This document shows positions 36,201-44,690 of a stretch of 64,000 bases of DNA, piece after piece. How positions within the stretch are numbered: position 1 is the stretch's first letter; each line of letters opens with the position of its first letter. The notes beneath the pieces were generated by a model. That model saw only the letters and a list, made by a program, of their open reading frames with translations. It did no database searches and was not told the origin of the DNA. A program made the translations under genes and the position numbers. Source of the DNA: Vicia villosa (lineage: Eukaryota > Streptophyta > Magnoliopsida > Fabales > Fabaceae); assembly GCF_029867415.1 (NCBI RefSeq), contig NW_026705156.1, forward strand, positions 1 to 64,000, given 5' to 3'.

Positions 36201-36739
36201 AGTCTCCTATTCTCTCTAATCTGCAAAATGCTCATAGCAATATATCTCCTCCTAGTCTTCCCTTTTCTTCCAATGAACTTACTCTATCATCTTGCATTCC
36301 CATTTCTGAGTCCTCTCAATCTCCCTCTATTGGCAATAGCAAACCTGTTAGTAATCCTGTTCAGAATAGCCATCCCATGCTTACTCGTGCTAAGACTGGA
36401 AACTCTAAACCAAAAGCCTTCTTAGCTCAAACAGATTCTGAACCTACTAGCTATAAACAAGCCTTACTTAGTCCACCATGGGCTAAAGCTATGCAAGATG
36501 AATTCAATGCTTTACAAGCAAATAAAACATGGACTTTAGCACCTTTACCTCCTGATAAAACTGCTGTAGGATGTAGGTGGGTCTTTAAACTTAAACAAAA
36601 TGCTGATGGTTATGTTCATAAACATAAAGCTAGGTTGGTTGCAAAAGGTTTTCATCAAGAACAGGGGTTTGATTTTACTGAAACCTTTGCCCCTGTAGTC
36701 AAACCTACTACTATTAGAGTTATACTTAGTCCTCCATGA
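33209..36739 (+). CDS. Copia gag-pol polyprotein, first part (gag, PR, INT, start of RT)
   Basis: 1176 residues from ATG at 33209. Order: N-terminal gag of UBN2/DUF4219 type; CCHC zinc knuckle CQLCGKYGHAVASC (about 286-299); aspartic protease active site FADSGATHH (about 367-375); integrase HHCC zinc region starting HHRLGH (about 528) and DDE core with D in TDLWGP (about 589), D in QSDFGGEY (about 651) and E in TVERKHR (about 686); long Ser/Pro/Asn-rich linker (about 820-1060); start of RT with WVFKLKQNADG (about 1123). The frame ends at a tandem TGATGA straight after the IRVILSPP stretch. The remaining RT continues in another frame at 36750. Missing sequence between the two covers RT motif A, so this is a deletion with frameshift and not a simple stop. 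Confidence 0.92.
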   Translation: MDSDDQQGSVIKGTTQNQDLAAIFASSKGSHSFGPKLSIKLQENNYLLWNQQVEGVILTQKMHKIVANPQVPLKFKTAQDRLSGTVSDEYEAWIVQDQAVFIWLLSTISESVLPRVLACKHAFEVWDKILQYFNAQMKARMRQLRVELKSTKKGNRTVTEYVLRIKAIANSLLAVGDSITEQDQIDSILEGLPEEYNPFVMQMYGSPTTLNLCDVEALLYVQEAQLDKFRQELAAATIAANLAHSGQESHGSRGAYSGNRGRGNRYPRGRGRGGRGRQSTGTRPTCQLCGKYGHAVASCWHRFDENYAPPDNSNTQANSTNNATVQQDNTQDGTQPNQAIAMMATTKHSGYTQEYSLPADLESQSWFADSGATHHLTPYDLLLQNKKPYVGSNRVFVGNGQTLTIHSIGSIHFYSKLLPNYKLNLFDVLHVPSITRNLLSVSKFSSDNNVIFEFLSDKCFIKSQASKQLLVEGARDANGLYSFSQQSLELISHSSTHKSLSLPASIQSYIVSNSAPYESVKCNPSILWHHRLGHANFNAVSHILKLCNIHTSNKQSSYFCTSCNIGKAHKIHAPLTNTVYKKPFDIVFTDLWGPAHLPSSTGFKYYIAFVDGHTRYTWLYFLKQKSEALQAFKLFHAFVQNQFNVTIKSVQSDFGGEYRPFTKFLTELGITHRLTCPHTSHQNGTVERKHRHLVEMGLTMLSHSSIPLSYWDHSFATAAYLINRLPTTPLTNGLSPYYALYGKHADYTSLRVFGCSCFPLLRPFNKNKLQHRSAECVYLGVSPQHRGFKCLSPEGKIYISKDVTFNEHRFPYSTMFPSEYKTQTLPNNGPGTPLNKSSPSPCVFQPISLPTVLNNNQYNATSVSHNLVTQSEHASPNPLTNPNDVSFTHISPTFHINPQQSNQLAPSGSNIALSLSAKSVTSQAQSHTSPNIIVVQSATPTQQNINPNAGCLSPFNPEGYAGSPAPSLSNSTEDNNNNTHNCPEDNAITNINDVPTSQSPILSNLQNAHSNISPPSLPFSSNELTLSSCIPISESSQSPSIGNSKPVSNPVQNSHPMLTRAKTGNSKPKAFLAQTDSEPTSYKQALLSPPWAKAMQDEFNALQANKTWTLAPLPPDKTAVGCRWVFKLKQNADGYVHKHKARLVAKGFHQEQGFDFTETFAPVVKPTTIRVILSPP

Positions 36740-36749
36740 TGAGGTATAC

Positions 36750-37916
36750 ATGAGCCAACCCCCTGGATTCACCTCAGGTGATAAGACCTTAGTATGCAAA
36801 CTTCACAAAGCTCTTTATGGCCTAAAACAGGCACCAAGGGCCTGGTATGAGAAGCTCACTCAGGCTCTGATACAGTTTGGTTTCACCTCCTCAAAGTGTG
36901 ATAGTTCTCTCTTCACATACTGCAAACAGGGCATCTCCTTATATATTCTTGTCTATGTTGATGACATCCTCATCACTGGCTCCAGTCCTACTTTGGTTCA
37001 GGATATAATCAACAAGCTTCATGCCAAGTTTGCCTTGAAAAGATTGGGGAAACCGAGTTACTTTCTTGGGATTGAGGTAAAACATCTAACTAATGGCTCT
37101 TTGTTACTAACTCAGTGTAAATATATTAAAGATTTGTTGAGCAAAGCAAAGATGATGAATGCTAATGGTGTTCCAACACCTATGCTCAGTAACTGTAAGC
37201 TTAGTAAACATGGTGATGCTGTCTTCTCTGATCCGCAACTCTACAGATCTATAGTGGGTGCTCTGCAGTATGTTACCTTGACTCGTCCTGATATTGCCTT
37301 TAGTGTAAATAAAGCCTGCCAGTTCATGTCTTGTCCTCTAGATACGCACTGGGCTATGGTTCGACGTTTACTAAGGTATTTAAGTGGCACAGCTAGTCAT
37401 GGCCTTCTATTATCTCCTTCTGTTGCAGCACCAAAGTTCTCTCTACGTGCTTACAGTGATTCCGATTGGGCTAGCGATCCGGATGATAGAAGATCTACCT
37501 CCGGCTCCTGCATTTTCTTTGGCCCTAACCTGGTTTCATGGAGTTCCAAAAAGCAATCCCTTGTTGCTCGATCAAGTACTGAGGCTGAGTATCGTGCTTT
37601 AGCTCATTCCACTTCTGAGCTACTTTGGCTTGAATCTCTGTTAGCTGAAATCCACATTCCCTTCCATACTCCAACGTTATTATGTGATAACCTCAGTGCG
37701 GTTTTACTCTCCCATAATCCTGTTTTACATGCCCGTACCAAGCATATTGAATTGGACATTCATTTTGTGCGTGAAAGAGTTGTTGCACATCGAATGTTGA
37801 TCAAACATGTGCCTGCCACTGCTCAAATTGCAGACACCCTTACAAAACCGTTGGGCACGACTGCGTTTCAGGATCTTCGCACCAAACTTAAGGTTGTTCC
37901 CTGTCCTTCAGTTTGA
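36750..37916 (+). CDS. Copia pol, C-terminal part (RT palm motif and RNase H)
   Basis: 388 residues. It starts at an internal Met (MSQPPGF) that is not the natural start. GLKQAPRAWYEK and the RT catalytic YVDDILITG follow at about residues 26-37 and 68-76. RNase H follows with SDSDWASDPDDRRSTSG, the active-site E in SSTEAEYRAL, and the D in LLCDNLSAV. The stop at 37914-37916 overlaps the polypurine tract. Because it lacks the N-terminal RT motifs it would not be active by itself. Confidence 0.9.
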   Translation: MSQPPGFTSGDKTLVCKLHKALYGLKQAPRAWYEKLTQALIQFGFTSSKCDSSLFTYCKQGISLYILVYVDDILITGSSPTLVQDIINKLHAKFALKRLGKPSYFLGIEVKHLTNGSLLLTQCKYIKDLLSKAKMMNANGVPTPMLSNCKLSKHGDAVFSDPQLYRSIVGALQYVTLTRPDIAFSVNKACQFMSCPLDTHWAMVRRLLRYLSGTASHGLLLSPSVAAPKFSLRAYSDSDWASDPDDRRSTSGSCIFFGPNLVSWSSKKQSLVARSSTEAEYRALAHSTSELLWLESLLAEIHIPFHTPTLLCDNLSAVLLSHNPVLHARTKHIELDIHFVRERVVAHRMLIKHVPATAQIADTLTKPLGTTAFQDLRTKLKVVPCPSV

Positions 37917-37923
37917 GGGGGGG

Positions 37924-38171
37924 TATTGGAGTATAGTCTTTCACTAGCTTATCCTTTATATACGATTGTTATACTTTTGGTTGGTAGTTATAATTCTGTT
38001 AGCCTACGTGTCCATTGTTTAGTGGCTAACTATATTACTTTGGATAACCTGTATATAAACAATGACTCTACTCTGAATAAAATAATCAGCTTTCACTTCT
38101 TCTTCTTCTTTACCTTCTATTTCCATTTTCCTTTTCTGTTGCAAGATGAGATCAGAGATCCATCTCTAACA
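37924..38171 (+). repeat. 3' LTR of the young copia
   Basis: 248 bp, identical by eye to the 5' LTR, directly after the polypurine tract. Confidence 0.92.
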
Positions 38172-38475
38172 AGGCTGAACTCAATAAGGAGTTCGACATG
38201 AATGATCTGGGAGTTGCATCCATGATTATTAGGATTGACATCCGAAGAGATAGAAAGCAATTGAGATTATGCTTATCTCAAGAGACATGCCTGAAGAAGA
38301 TTCTCGGTAAATTTGGTATGTCAAACCCAAAGCTTGTTGTAACACCAACAAATACTCAATTCAAGTTGAGTACGACTCAAAGTCCTAGTACTGAAGTTGA
38401 AATAACATATATGAATAGCATTACACATGCTAGTATAGTAGGTTCTTTGATATATGTCATGGTCTGTACGAGGTC
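38172..38475 (+). pseudogene. Tork-like copia RT relic, second segment
   Basis: Resumes in phase with the segment ending at 32871: AELNKEFDMNDLGVASMI, GIDIRRD-like, KKILGKFGMSNPKLVV, and MVCTR. It matches the right-end copia protein over the same stretch. It is interrupted at 38475 by the hAT-type element and continues at 39455. Confidence 0.8.
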
Positions 38476-39454
38476 CAGTGGCGGAGCCAGAAAAGTTATA
38501 AAGCCTGGGCAAAAATTTAAAGACCGCAAATTTACATGGTATATAATATAATAAATAATCATCAATTAAAATAAAAGAGACTCTTCATTTTGTCAACAAA
38601 AATATAGTTTAAAATAAAAGAGATAAACATAATCTTATAATAATGAGTTAAATTAAAGGTAAACACTTCGGTACCCTTGAATTTAGTTGGGTATTGGTAC
38701 CATTATCCAATCAAATACTATGATTCAATGACACATCCTTTTTTACAATTATTTTATTTTAAAATAAATTCAAATATTAAATTAATTTGCACTTAGAGTA
38801 TCGGCACCCAATTATTTTTCACGGGTACCTAAGAATTTACCTAAATAAAATTATGAGTGGGTACCTAAGAATGTACCTAAATAAAATTATGAGAGTTACC
38901 TAAGAATTTACCTAAATAAAATTACGAGTCAAATGTCATTTCTGAGACTTCTTTGCGGTGATTATTCGAATAATATCAATATCATCAAGTGACTTAAATA
39001 TCTTCCGCTCGGTGTAATCAAAACAAAACAGTGTTATATACCAATTTAATAATAATACCAATTTATGAATAACCTAAATAACCTAAAAAAATTTCTTCAT
39101 CAAATTAAAACATATATTATTAATTTAAAATAAAAAAAAAATTAAAACCATTACATTAGTTTTAAGAAAATGAAGTTGCCGATATGTTTTCAAGTTATAA
39201 TACATAACATTATATTAGTTTTAAACTTCTTTTAATTATGCAATTATTTAATTATTTATTTATTTATTTATTTATTTATAAGAAATAATTAAGTTGAAAA
39301 GACCATTGGTATTAAAAAAAACTTGCAGAATTGATGCCTTAGTCACGTTGCTGCATTGCATATGTTGTGTGAAAATATTATGTATTATATCACCATAATT
39401 TCATGTAGAGCCCGGGCATAGGCCCATGCTGACCTTATGGTGGATTCGCCTATG
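38476..39454. mobile_element. Non-autonomous hAT-type element (979 bp)
   Basis: The left end CAGTGGCGGAGCCAG and the right end (as reverse complement) CATAGGCGAATCCAC are imperfect inverted repeats. The flanks ACGAGGTC (38468-38475) and ACGAGGCC (39455-39462) form an 8-bp target duplication with one mismatch, which is the size for hAT. Removing the element rejoins the copia frame between CTR and PDIAYAV. No transposase is present; the interior is AT-rich. Confidence 0.75.
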
Positions 39455-39590
39455 ACGAGGCCAGACATAGCATATGCGGTGGCCTTGTAAGCACGTATAA
39501 GACGAATCTCAGAAAGACGCATCAGCAAGCATTGAAGTAGATTCTAACATACATAAATGAGTCTTTAAGCATAGTACTGATTTAGGGAAG
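39455..39590 (+). pseudogene. Tork-like copia RT/RNase H relic, third segment
   Basis: Continues the relic: PDIAYAVALVS then KTNLRKTHQQALK and ILTYINESLSIVLI-like stretches with a stop. The similarity fades at about 39590; the RNase H region is not found. Confidence 0.7.
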
Positions 39591-39828
39591 TGGGCAATAA
39601 GTACAGTTTTGTGCAACATTGTTATATTGTGTCATTTATGTTATGATTATTGTTTAGAATAAAATAAAATTGGAAATATAGCATTGCTTTCAGTTGGTCA
39701 TATGGATGGGCTTTTCACCGGTTATTATATAGTATTGTCATATTTTATTTTAATCATATTATTTTTATTTTGCAGATCAAGAATTATGATATCGATGAAT
39801 ATTTTTAGTCATTCGAAGATGAAGATAC

Positions 39829-39917
<89 letters not shown>

Positions 39918-40572
39918 TTAATACGTTTAAGTTTTTTATTAGATGTTAATCATAATTTTGAAGATGTTATTTTGATTATTAACAATGATTGACATTAGGA
40001 TATACATTTAAGATGTTATTTTGAATTTGAATGATGATTTTCATTTGTGTATTTATCATGAATTGAACGAGTCAAACTATTCATAACTCAAATTTAACTT
40101 ACTTGTTTTACGAGTTTAGTTTTAAGCTAAAGTTCAATCCATTGAGTTTATAAATCAAATTTAAAAAATTAGATATTAAAACAAATTTCAAATTATTTTT
40201 GTGTTAATTTGATTCATTGTTGGTCTTAACTCCAAGGTTATATTAAAATTATTGTTATTTAATTTTAATGATTATTATTCACGAGGTTTATAAAATAAGT
40301 TGATTTTACAATTAATTAAAATTTCATTTGTTGCAACGGTGAAAAACTGTTGTTGTAGCTTCAAAATTGTTGTTGTCACTAAAGAAGTCACGTATCTACT
40401 AGAACATATTTAAAATCAGCAACAACTATAAATCGTTGTGATAGGCTCTAGCAAATTGCTCCCTAAATACCAATCAAAACGGTCTTAAGTTGAGAATGGA
40501 GATAAGTCGTTGTTGTTGGAAATTGTGAAAATCGTTCTCTAAGATACTTAAGTTTAATGTACAAATTGTTAT
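39591..40572. other. AT-rich spacer with (TA)n and CACTA-like words
   Basis: No gene seen. It includes a (TA)42 run (39832-39915) and, at 40325-40450, repeated words (GTTGCAACGGTGAAAAACTG, TTGTTGTCAC) of the sort found in subterminal regions of CACTA elements. No terminal motif is found. Confidence 0.5.
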
Positions 40573-41595
40573 TGTTGAAGTATGTCTTAAAACCTTTGAT
40601 GATGAAGAGAAATAAAACATATTTGAAGGTTGCATAAACCATAAAACCGGAAATTCCATAAAGAATTTCTGAAAGTCGAAAAATAAAAAATCGGGTTAAG
40701 AGGCGACGGAGCCGCGGCGGTGGCCAATGGAACTTTGATGAACGGTGGCGGCACTCGAACTTTAGAGACGATGGTCGTCCGATGGCCGGAATCAGCGCAA
40801 TAGCGGATGACGGCCGGAATCGCGATCGGTGGTAGAGGTCTAGGACGATGTGGCGGCCAGAATGCGCAACAATTTTCTGGCAAGGTAGCGATCGGAGCAC
40901 GATAGTATTTGGCGGTCGGTGTCGGCGGGTCCGTACGGTCGGATCGTAGTCGATCCAACTTAGGAATTTCAAAAAAGCATTAGTTTTCTCGGTTTGCATG
41001 CTTTTAGACTTTTCAGTTCGGTCCATGGATTCATTTGCTAATGGATTGTGTTCTGGGCTTTGTTTGTTGGACTTTAGCTATTATAAGTATATATCTCTTA
41101 CATATTATTTCAGTGTGGCAATTTTATAGCATTAGAGCAAAAGAGAAATAAACATTTAGGGTTTTAGGGAAACCTTTTAGAGTTATCTATAAGGGTCAGA
41201 CAATACTTCTTGATACCTTGGTTTTAAGTGATTCTTATATTGAGAGTTGAAGAGGTTAGGAAACAATTGGGTAGAAAATAAGAGTTTGTTCTTGGGAACT
41301 TTGAAGGTCAAGGCTATTTTTCGTAACTCTTTTGTAATCTCTTGTAAAAACTTTCCGAGTATAATGAATTGAAGGGCTGGTCTCTCCCCAGGCGTAGATC
41401 TTTTGATCGAACTGCGTGAACAATCTTTTCGCCTTTCTTGGCTTATTTTCTTCTATTATATTTTCTGCTTGTTGGTTTTTATTTTCGAAGACCATTTATT
41501 TTGGTTGCTACTGTTCTTTATCCCCACACATTAAATTTCTTGGTGTGATTGAACAGTGAATAATTTCTTCTAATTAATTATTCTATCAATTTCAC
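40573..41595 (+). repeat. Copia LTR, plus orientation, with GC-rich block
   Basis: Starts TGTTGAAGTATGTC. It shares with the inverted copy at 43500-44088 the segments GAAACCTTTTAGAGTTA, AAGGGTCAGA and GAGTTTGTTCTTG. It contains a GC-rich block (40690-40945) with repeated GATGGCCGGAATC and CGGCCGGAATCGCGATC-like words that the inverted copy lacks. The right end is uncertain because no clear primer-binding site follows. The frame at 40463-41026 falls in this LTR and is not a gene. Confidence 0.6.
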
Positions 41596-41639
41596 ACCAA
41601 GTGGCCACCATGGGGCAAAAGAATATTGTTTATAAGTGA

Positions 41640-43325
41640 TCACCATGGCTAAATAGGAGATCACAAAATTTTCCAGAGACAACGATTTTGGGTTGTGGAA
41701 AGTAAAAATGTAACCAATTTTAACTCAAGAGAAGTGTATGGAAGCTGTGAAGGTTGAGGCATCAATGCATACATGTTTTAGTAAAGCAGAGAAGACCGAG
41801 ATAGTGGATAAGGCCAGGAGTGCCATATTGTGTCTCAGGGATAAATTTCTAAGACATGTTGCCAAGGAGAATACTGCAATTGCAATGTGGGAAAAACTTG
41901 AATCCTTGTACATGATCAAGTCTTTGCCTTAGAGGTTGTGTCTAAAATAACATCTCTATTAATTCTGAATGGTGGAGAGCAAATACATTGTGGAGAAGTT
42001 GATAGAATTTCACAAGTTCATATTGATGATCTTGAGAATATTGAAGTGAAGATTGATGATGAGGACAAGGCTCTACTCTCGTTTAGTTAATCACCTAGAT
42101 CTTTTGAACACTTTAAGGATTTCCTCCTTTATCGCAAGGAAGGTACTATCACTTTGGGTGAACTCCAGACGGCGGTAAAATCTAAAGAACTTTCAAAGGA
42201 AAAATATTTGAAGATTAAATATGGTGGTGAAGGCTTAATTGTCTCAAGAAGGAGAACCGAGCGTAGAGGGACGTCCAAATCAAAGAGATTTGACAAATTA
42301 AAGGTAAAATGTTTTAATTGTCAAAAACACTGTCACTTGAAGAAGGATTGTCATTAGAGAAAGGTCAATGATGACTTTAATCAAGTTGTGGTTGCCTTAG
42401 ATGAGGATGGTTATGAGAATACTGATGCACTAGTAATATCGAGTTTGGAGACTGATGATAGTTCGTTCATAGACTCAGGTTGCTCTTATCACATTTGTCC
42501 AAGAATAGAATACTTTAAGACTTTAAGCTGGTGAAAGGTGGAGTAGTTCACCTTGGTGATGATAAAGCTTACAAGGTTCATGATATTGGTACGGCCAGAC
42601 TTAAACTGTTTGATGATCTTGAATTTATTCTTCACAATGTGAGGTATGTTCTAGAACTCAAGTAAAATTTGTTATCTATAAGTATGTTTGATGATCTAGG
42701 CTATTGCGCTAGAGTTGAACGCGGAGTGTTGAAGATTTCGCATGATGAAGTAATTATTGCTAAAGGGTCTAAAATATGTGGTCTATATATTTTATAAGGT
42801 TCAAATGTTATTATTCGTTCATCATTAACTAATGGAGGCTTCTATGACAAGAAAGATCTATGGGATTTGAGGTCAAGGCATTAAGAATACCTGGAGGCTA
42901 TTTCAGAAGTGTATAATGAATTTTAATTTGCAGAAAATAAGAGATAAAAATGCTTGTGATCGTTGAGTTGTTATTGAGTTTTTCGGTTAAGGGTGGTGTT
43001 AAAGCAGCTTACTTGGTTGGCAAACAGTTTCTTCAGAGGAAAAAAAGTGAAAACCAAGGGATAAACTTTTTAGAAACTATGGCGGAGAAAACTCAGTTTG
43101 AGGTGGAGCTTTCTATTATGAATATTAGTAGTAGTGAGGGAACACTTACATGGGTGTCTGATTATCATTTGACATGTGATAAGGTAAGGAGGGAGATTGT
43201 AGCACCTCAGAGGGACGATTATGCGAGTCTTGGGTGTTATTCTTTGAATGTGACTGAAGGGTTACAAAATTTAGAAAGAATGGCCTTCAGGGAGGCATTC
43301 GAAAGCAGGTGGAGTCAATGATGGG
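41640..43325 (+). pseudogene. Copia gag-protease relic with internal deletions
   Basis: Broken plus-strand reading. The gag part includes FGLWKVKM, EAVKVEASMHT and KENTAIAMWEKLESLYM, then a CCHC knuckle CFNCQKHCHLKKDC at about 42310-42355. The protease start DSGCSYHICP follows at about 42474, then a GAG-pre-integrase-like stretch. Integrase is missing. The frame at 42950-43321 contains REIVAPQRDDYASLG and YSLNVTEG, as found just before RT in Tork-type copia proteins. So the relic jumps from before integrase to just before RT. Confidence 0.7.
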
Positions 43326-43499
43326 TGAAGAACCTTTCTTGTGGGCTAGTTAGATTACTTACGCAAAAAAGTGTAATTGGAAACAAGTGGATGAAAGTGA
43401 CGAGATCACGGTTCAAGGATGTCTTGAACTTGTTCAAGGTTATTTATTAGAGTTTCAATATGGTAGAGAGCATCAAGGTGGTTAATGGTTAAATTGACG

Positions 43500-44088
43500 T
43501 CACTACAATTTCAAGTCAAGGTGGAGCTTACAACTGAGTTACAAGAAAATAGTCTTCGCCTTCTGAGATCTCAAGAACAAACTCGTATTTTCACCCAAGT
43601 GTTTCACAATCTCTCAAACTCCCAATGTATGAATCACTCAAACGCAAAATATCAATAAGTATTATCTGACCCTTCTAGGTAACTCTAAAAGGTTTCCCTT
43701 AAATTCTAAACACTTATTTCTTCCTTTTGCTATAAAGCTCTAAAATTGATACACTATAAATACCAGAAGAGATACATATCAGTAATTGCTAAAATCCAAC
43801 TGATCCATAATAAAATGCAAAATAAAACTCATTAATTGTTAGAATAAAATATTATAAATATCTATCATTTTTTATATTAATTTATAGTATCTCTAAATTA
43901 ATATAAAATATATATTCAATATTATAACATTAATTAAATGGATCCGCAAACTGAACTGACCAAATCTGATATTTGCCAACCGCCCGAATCAGACATTCTT
44001 GCTGCTTTTCGACTTTCTGATTTATGACAATCTCAAAACATATTTTCTTTCTCTTCATCACTCAAAGATTTTAAGGCATACTTCAACA
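43500..44088 (-). repeat. Copia LTR, inverted copy
   Basis: Reverse complement of the LTR type at 40573: on the minus strand it begins TGTTGAAGTATGCC (44088) and contains GGGAAACCTTTTAGAGTTA, GAAGGGTCAGATAATACTT and GAGTTTGTTCTTGAG. It is more diverged than expected for LTRs of one recent insertion and lies in opposite orientation to the left copy. Confidence 0.65.
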
Positions 44089-44156
44089 GTAATAATTGAT
44101 GAATTAATTATATATAGGTGAGCGTTGGTTTGAAATGATTAAGCCTTTGGAGACGG

Positions 44157-44690
44157 TTATTACCTCTCCCAAACCCAAACCCGAATCCCCAAACAATCCC
44201 TGTTCCCCGCTCCAAACCCAAACGAGAATGGAGAATTAAAACCCAAACCCGATTCAAACGGGTTCAGGTTGGATTCGGATATTCCCGCCCCCACCATCTA
44301 TTTAGTGAAATCAATTTTTTAATAGAAATACTTATTTTTTCCAAAATTAAATTACTTTATAAATAATAAAATAAAACAATTTTAAAAGAATTCATACATA
44401 CATTTCAAATATTTAAAATAATAAATACAAATCAAAATATCAACAACTTTTGCCTCGTACTTAATATTCTAAATTATCAAAAATATCTAATAATATACAC
44501 AATGAAATAAACGGGGCGGGTTCGGGGATAGGTTCAGGGTGGGTACTAGTGTCCTCATTACCTGACTCGTCCCCGAATTTTATAATCGGGAAAAATCCGA
44601 ACCCAAACTCAGTCAAAACGGATTTTTCCTGTCAACTTCAGAGTGGATTCGGATGGGTACCCGCAGGTACGAGTTTTATTGTCATGTTTA
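44157..44690. repeat. Element with C-rich and G-rich inverted ends
   Basis: The left block is rich in CCCAAACCC / CCCCGCTCC, the right block in GGGCGGG / GGGTTCGGGG / GGATTCGGATGGG, giving a large imperfect inverted repeat around an AT-rich middle (44300-44500). No coding frame is seen. The superfamily is unknown. The block at 24966 looks like one end of a similar element. Confidence 0.45.

Larger units (their letters stand above)
32872..38171 (+). mobile_element. Young Ty1/copia retrotransposon (Ale/Retrofit-like), 5300 bp
   Basis: Two 248-bp LTRs (32872-33119 and 37924-38171) that are identical by eye, flanked by a perfect 5-bp target duplication AGGCT (32867-32871 and 38172-38176). The primer-binding site TGGTATCA starts at 33120 and the polypurine tract GAGGGGGGG ends at 37923. 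Short LTRs and total length fit the Ale/Retrofit lineage; this lineage call is an inference. Identical LTRs mean a recent insertion. The polyprotein frame is broken inside RT, so this copy needs trans help to move. Confidence 0.92.

Noticed and set aside
36735..36755. Programmed frameshift or readthrough between the two copia frames
   Set aside because: Sequence of the RT domain is missing between the frames, so a deletion is the better explanation.
39684..39992. Open frame with Tyr-Ile run
   Set aside because: Again (TA)n microsatellite translation.
40463..41026. 187-codon frame on the minus strand
   Set aside because: It runs antisense through the GC-rich block of a copia LTR; composition explains its Arg/Pro-rich content.
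44157..44690. Telomere-like repeats (CCCTAAA)
   Set aside because: Words are CCCAAACCC and variants, not the plant telomere repeat, and occur as inverted ends.
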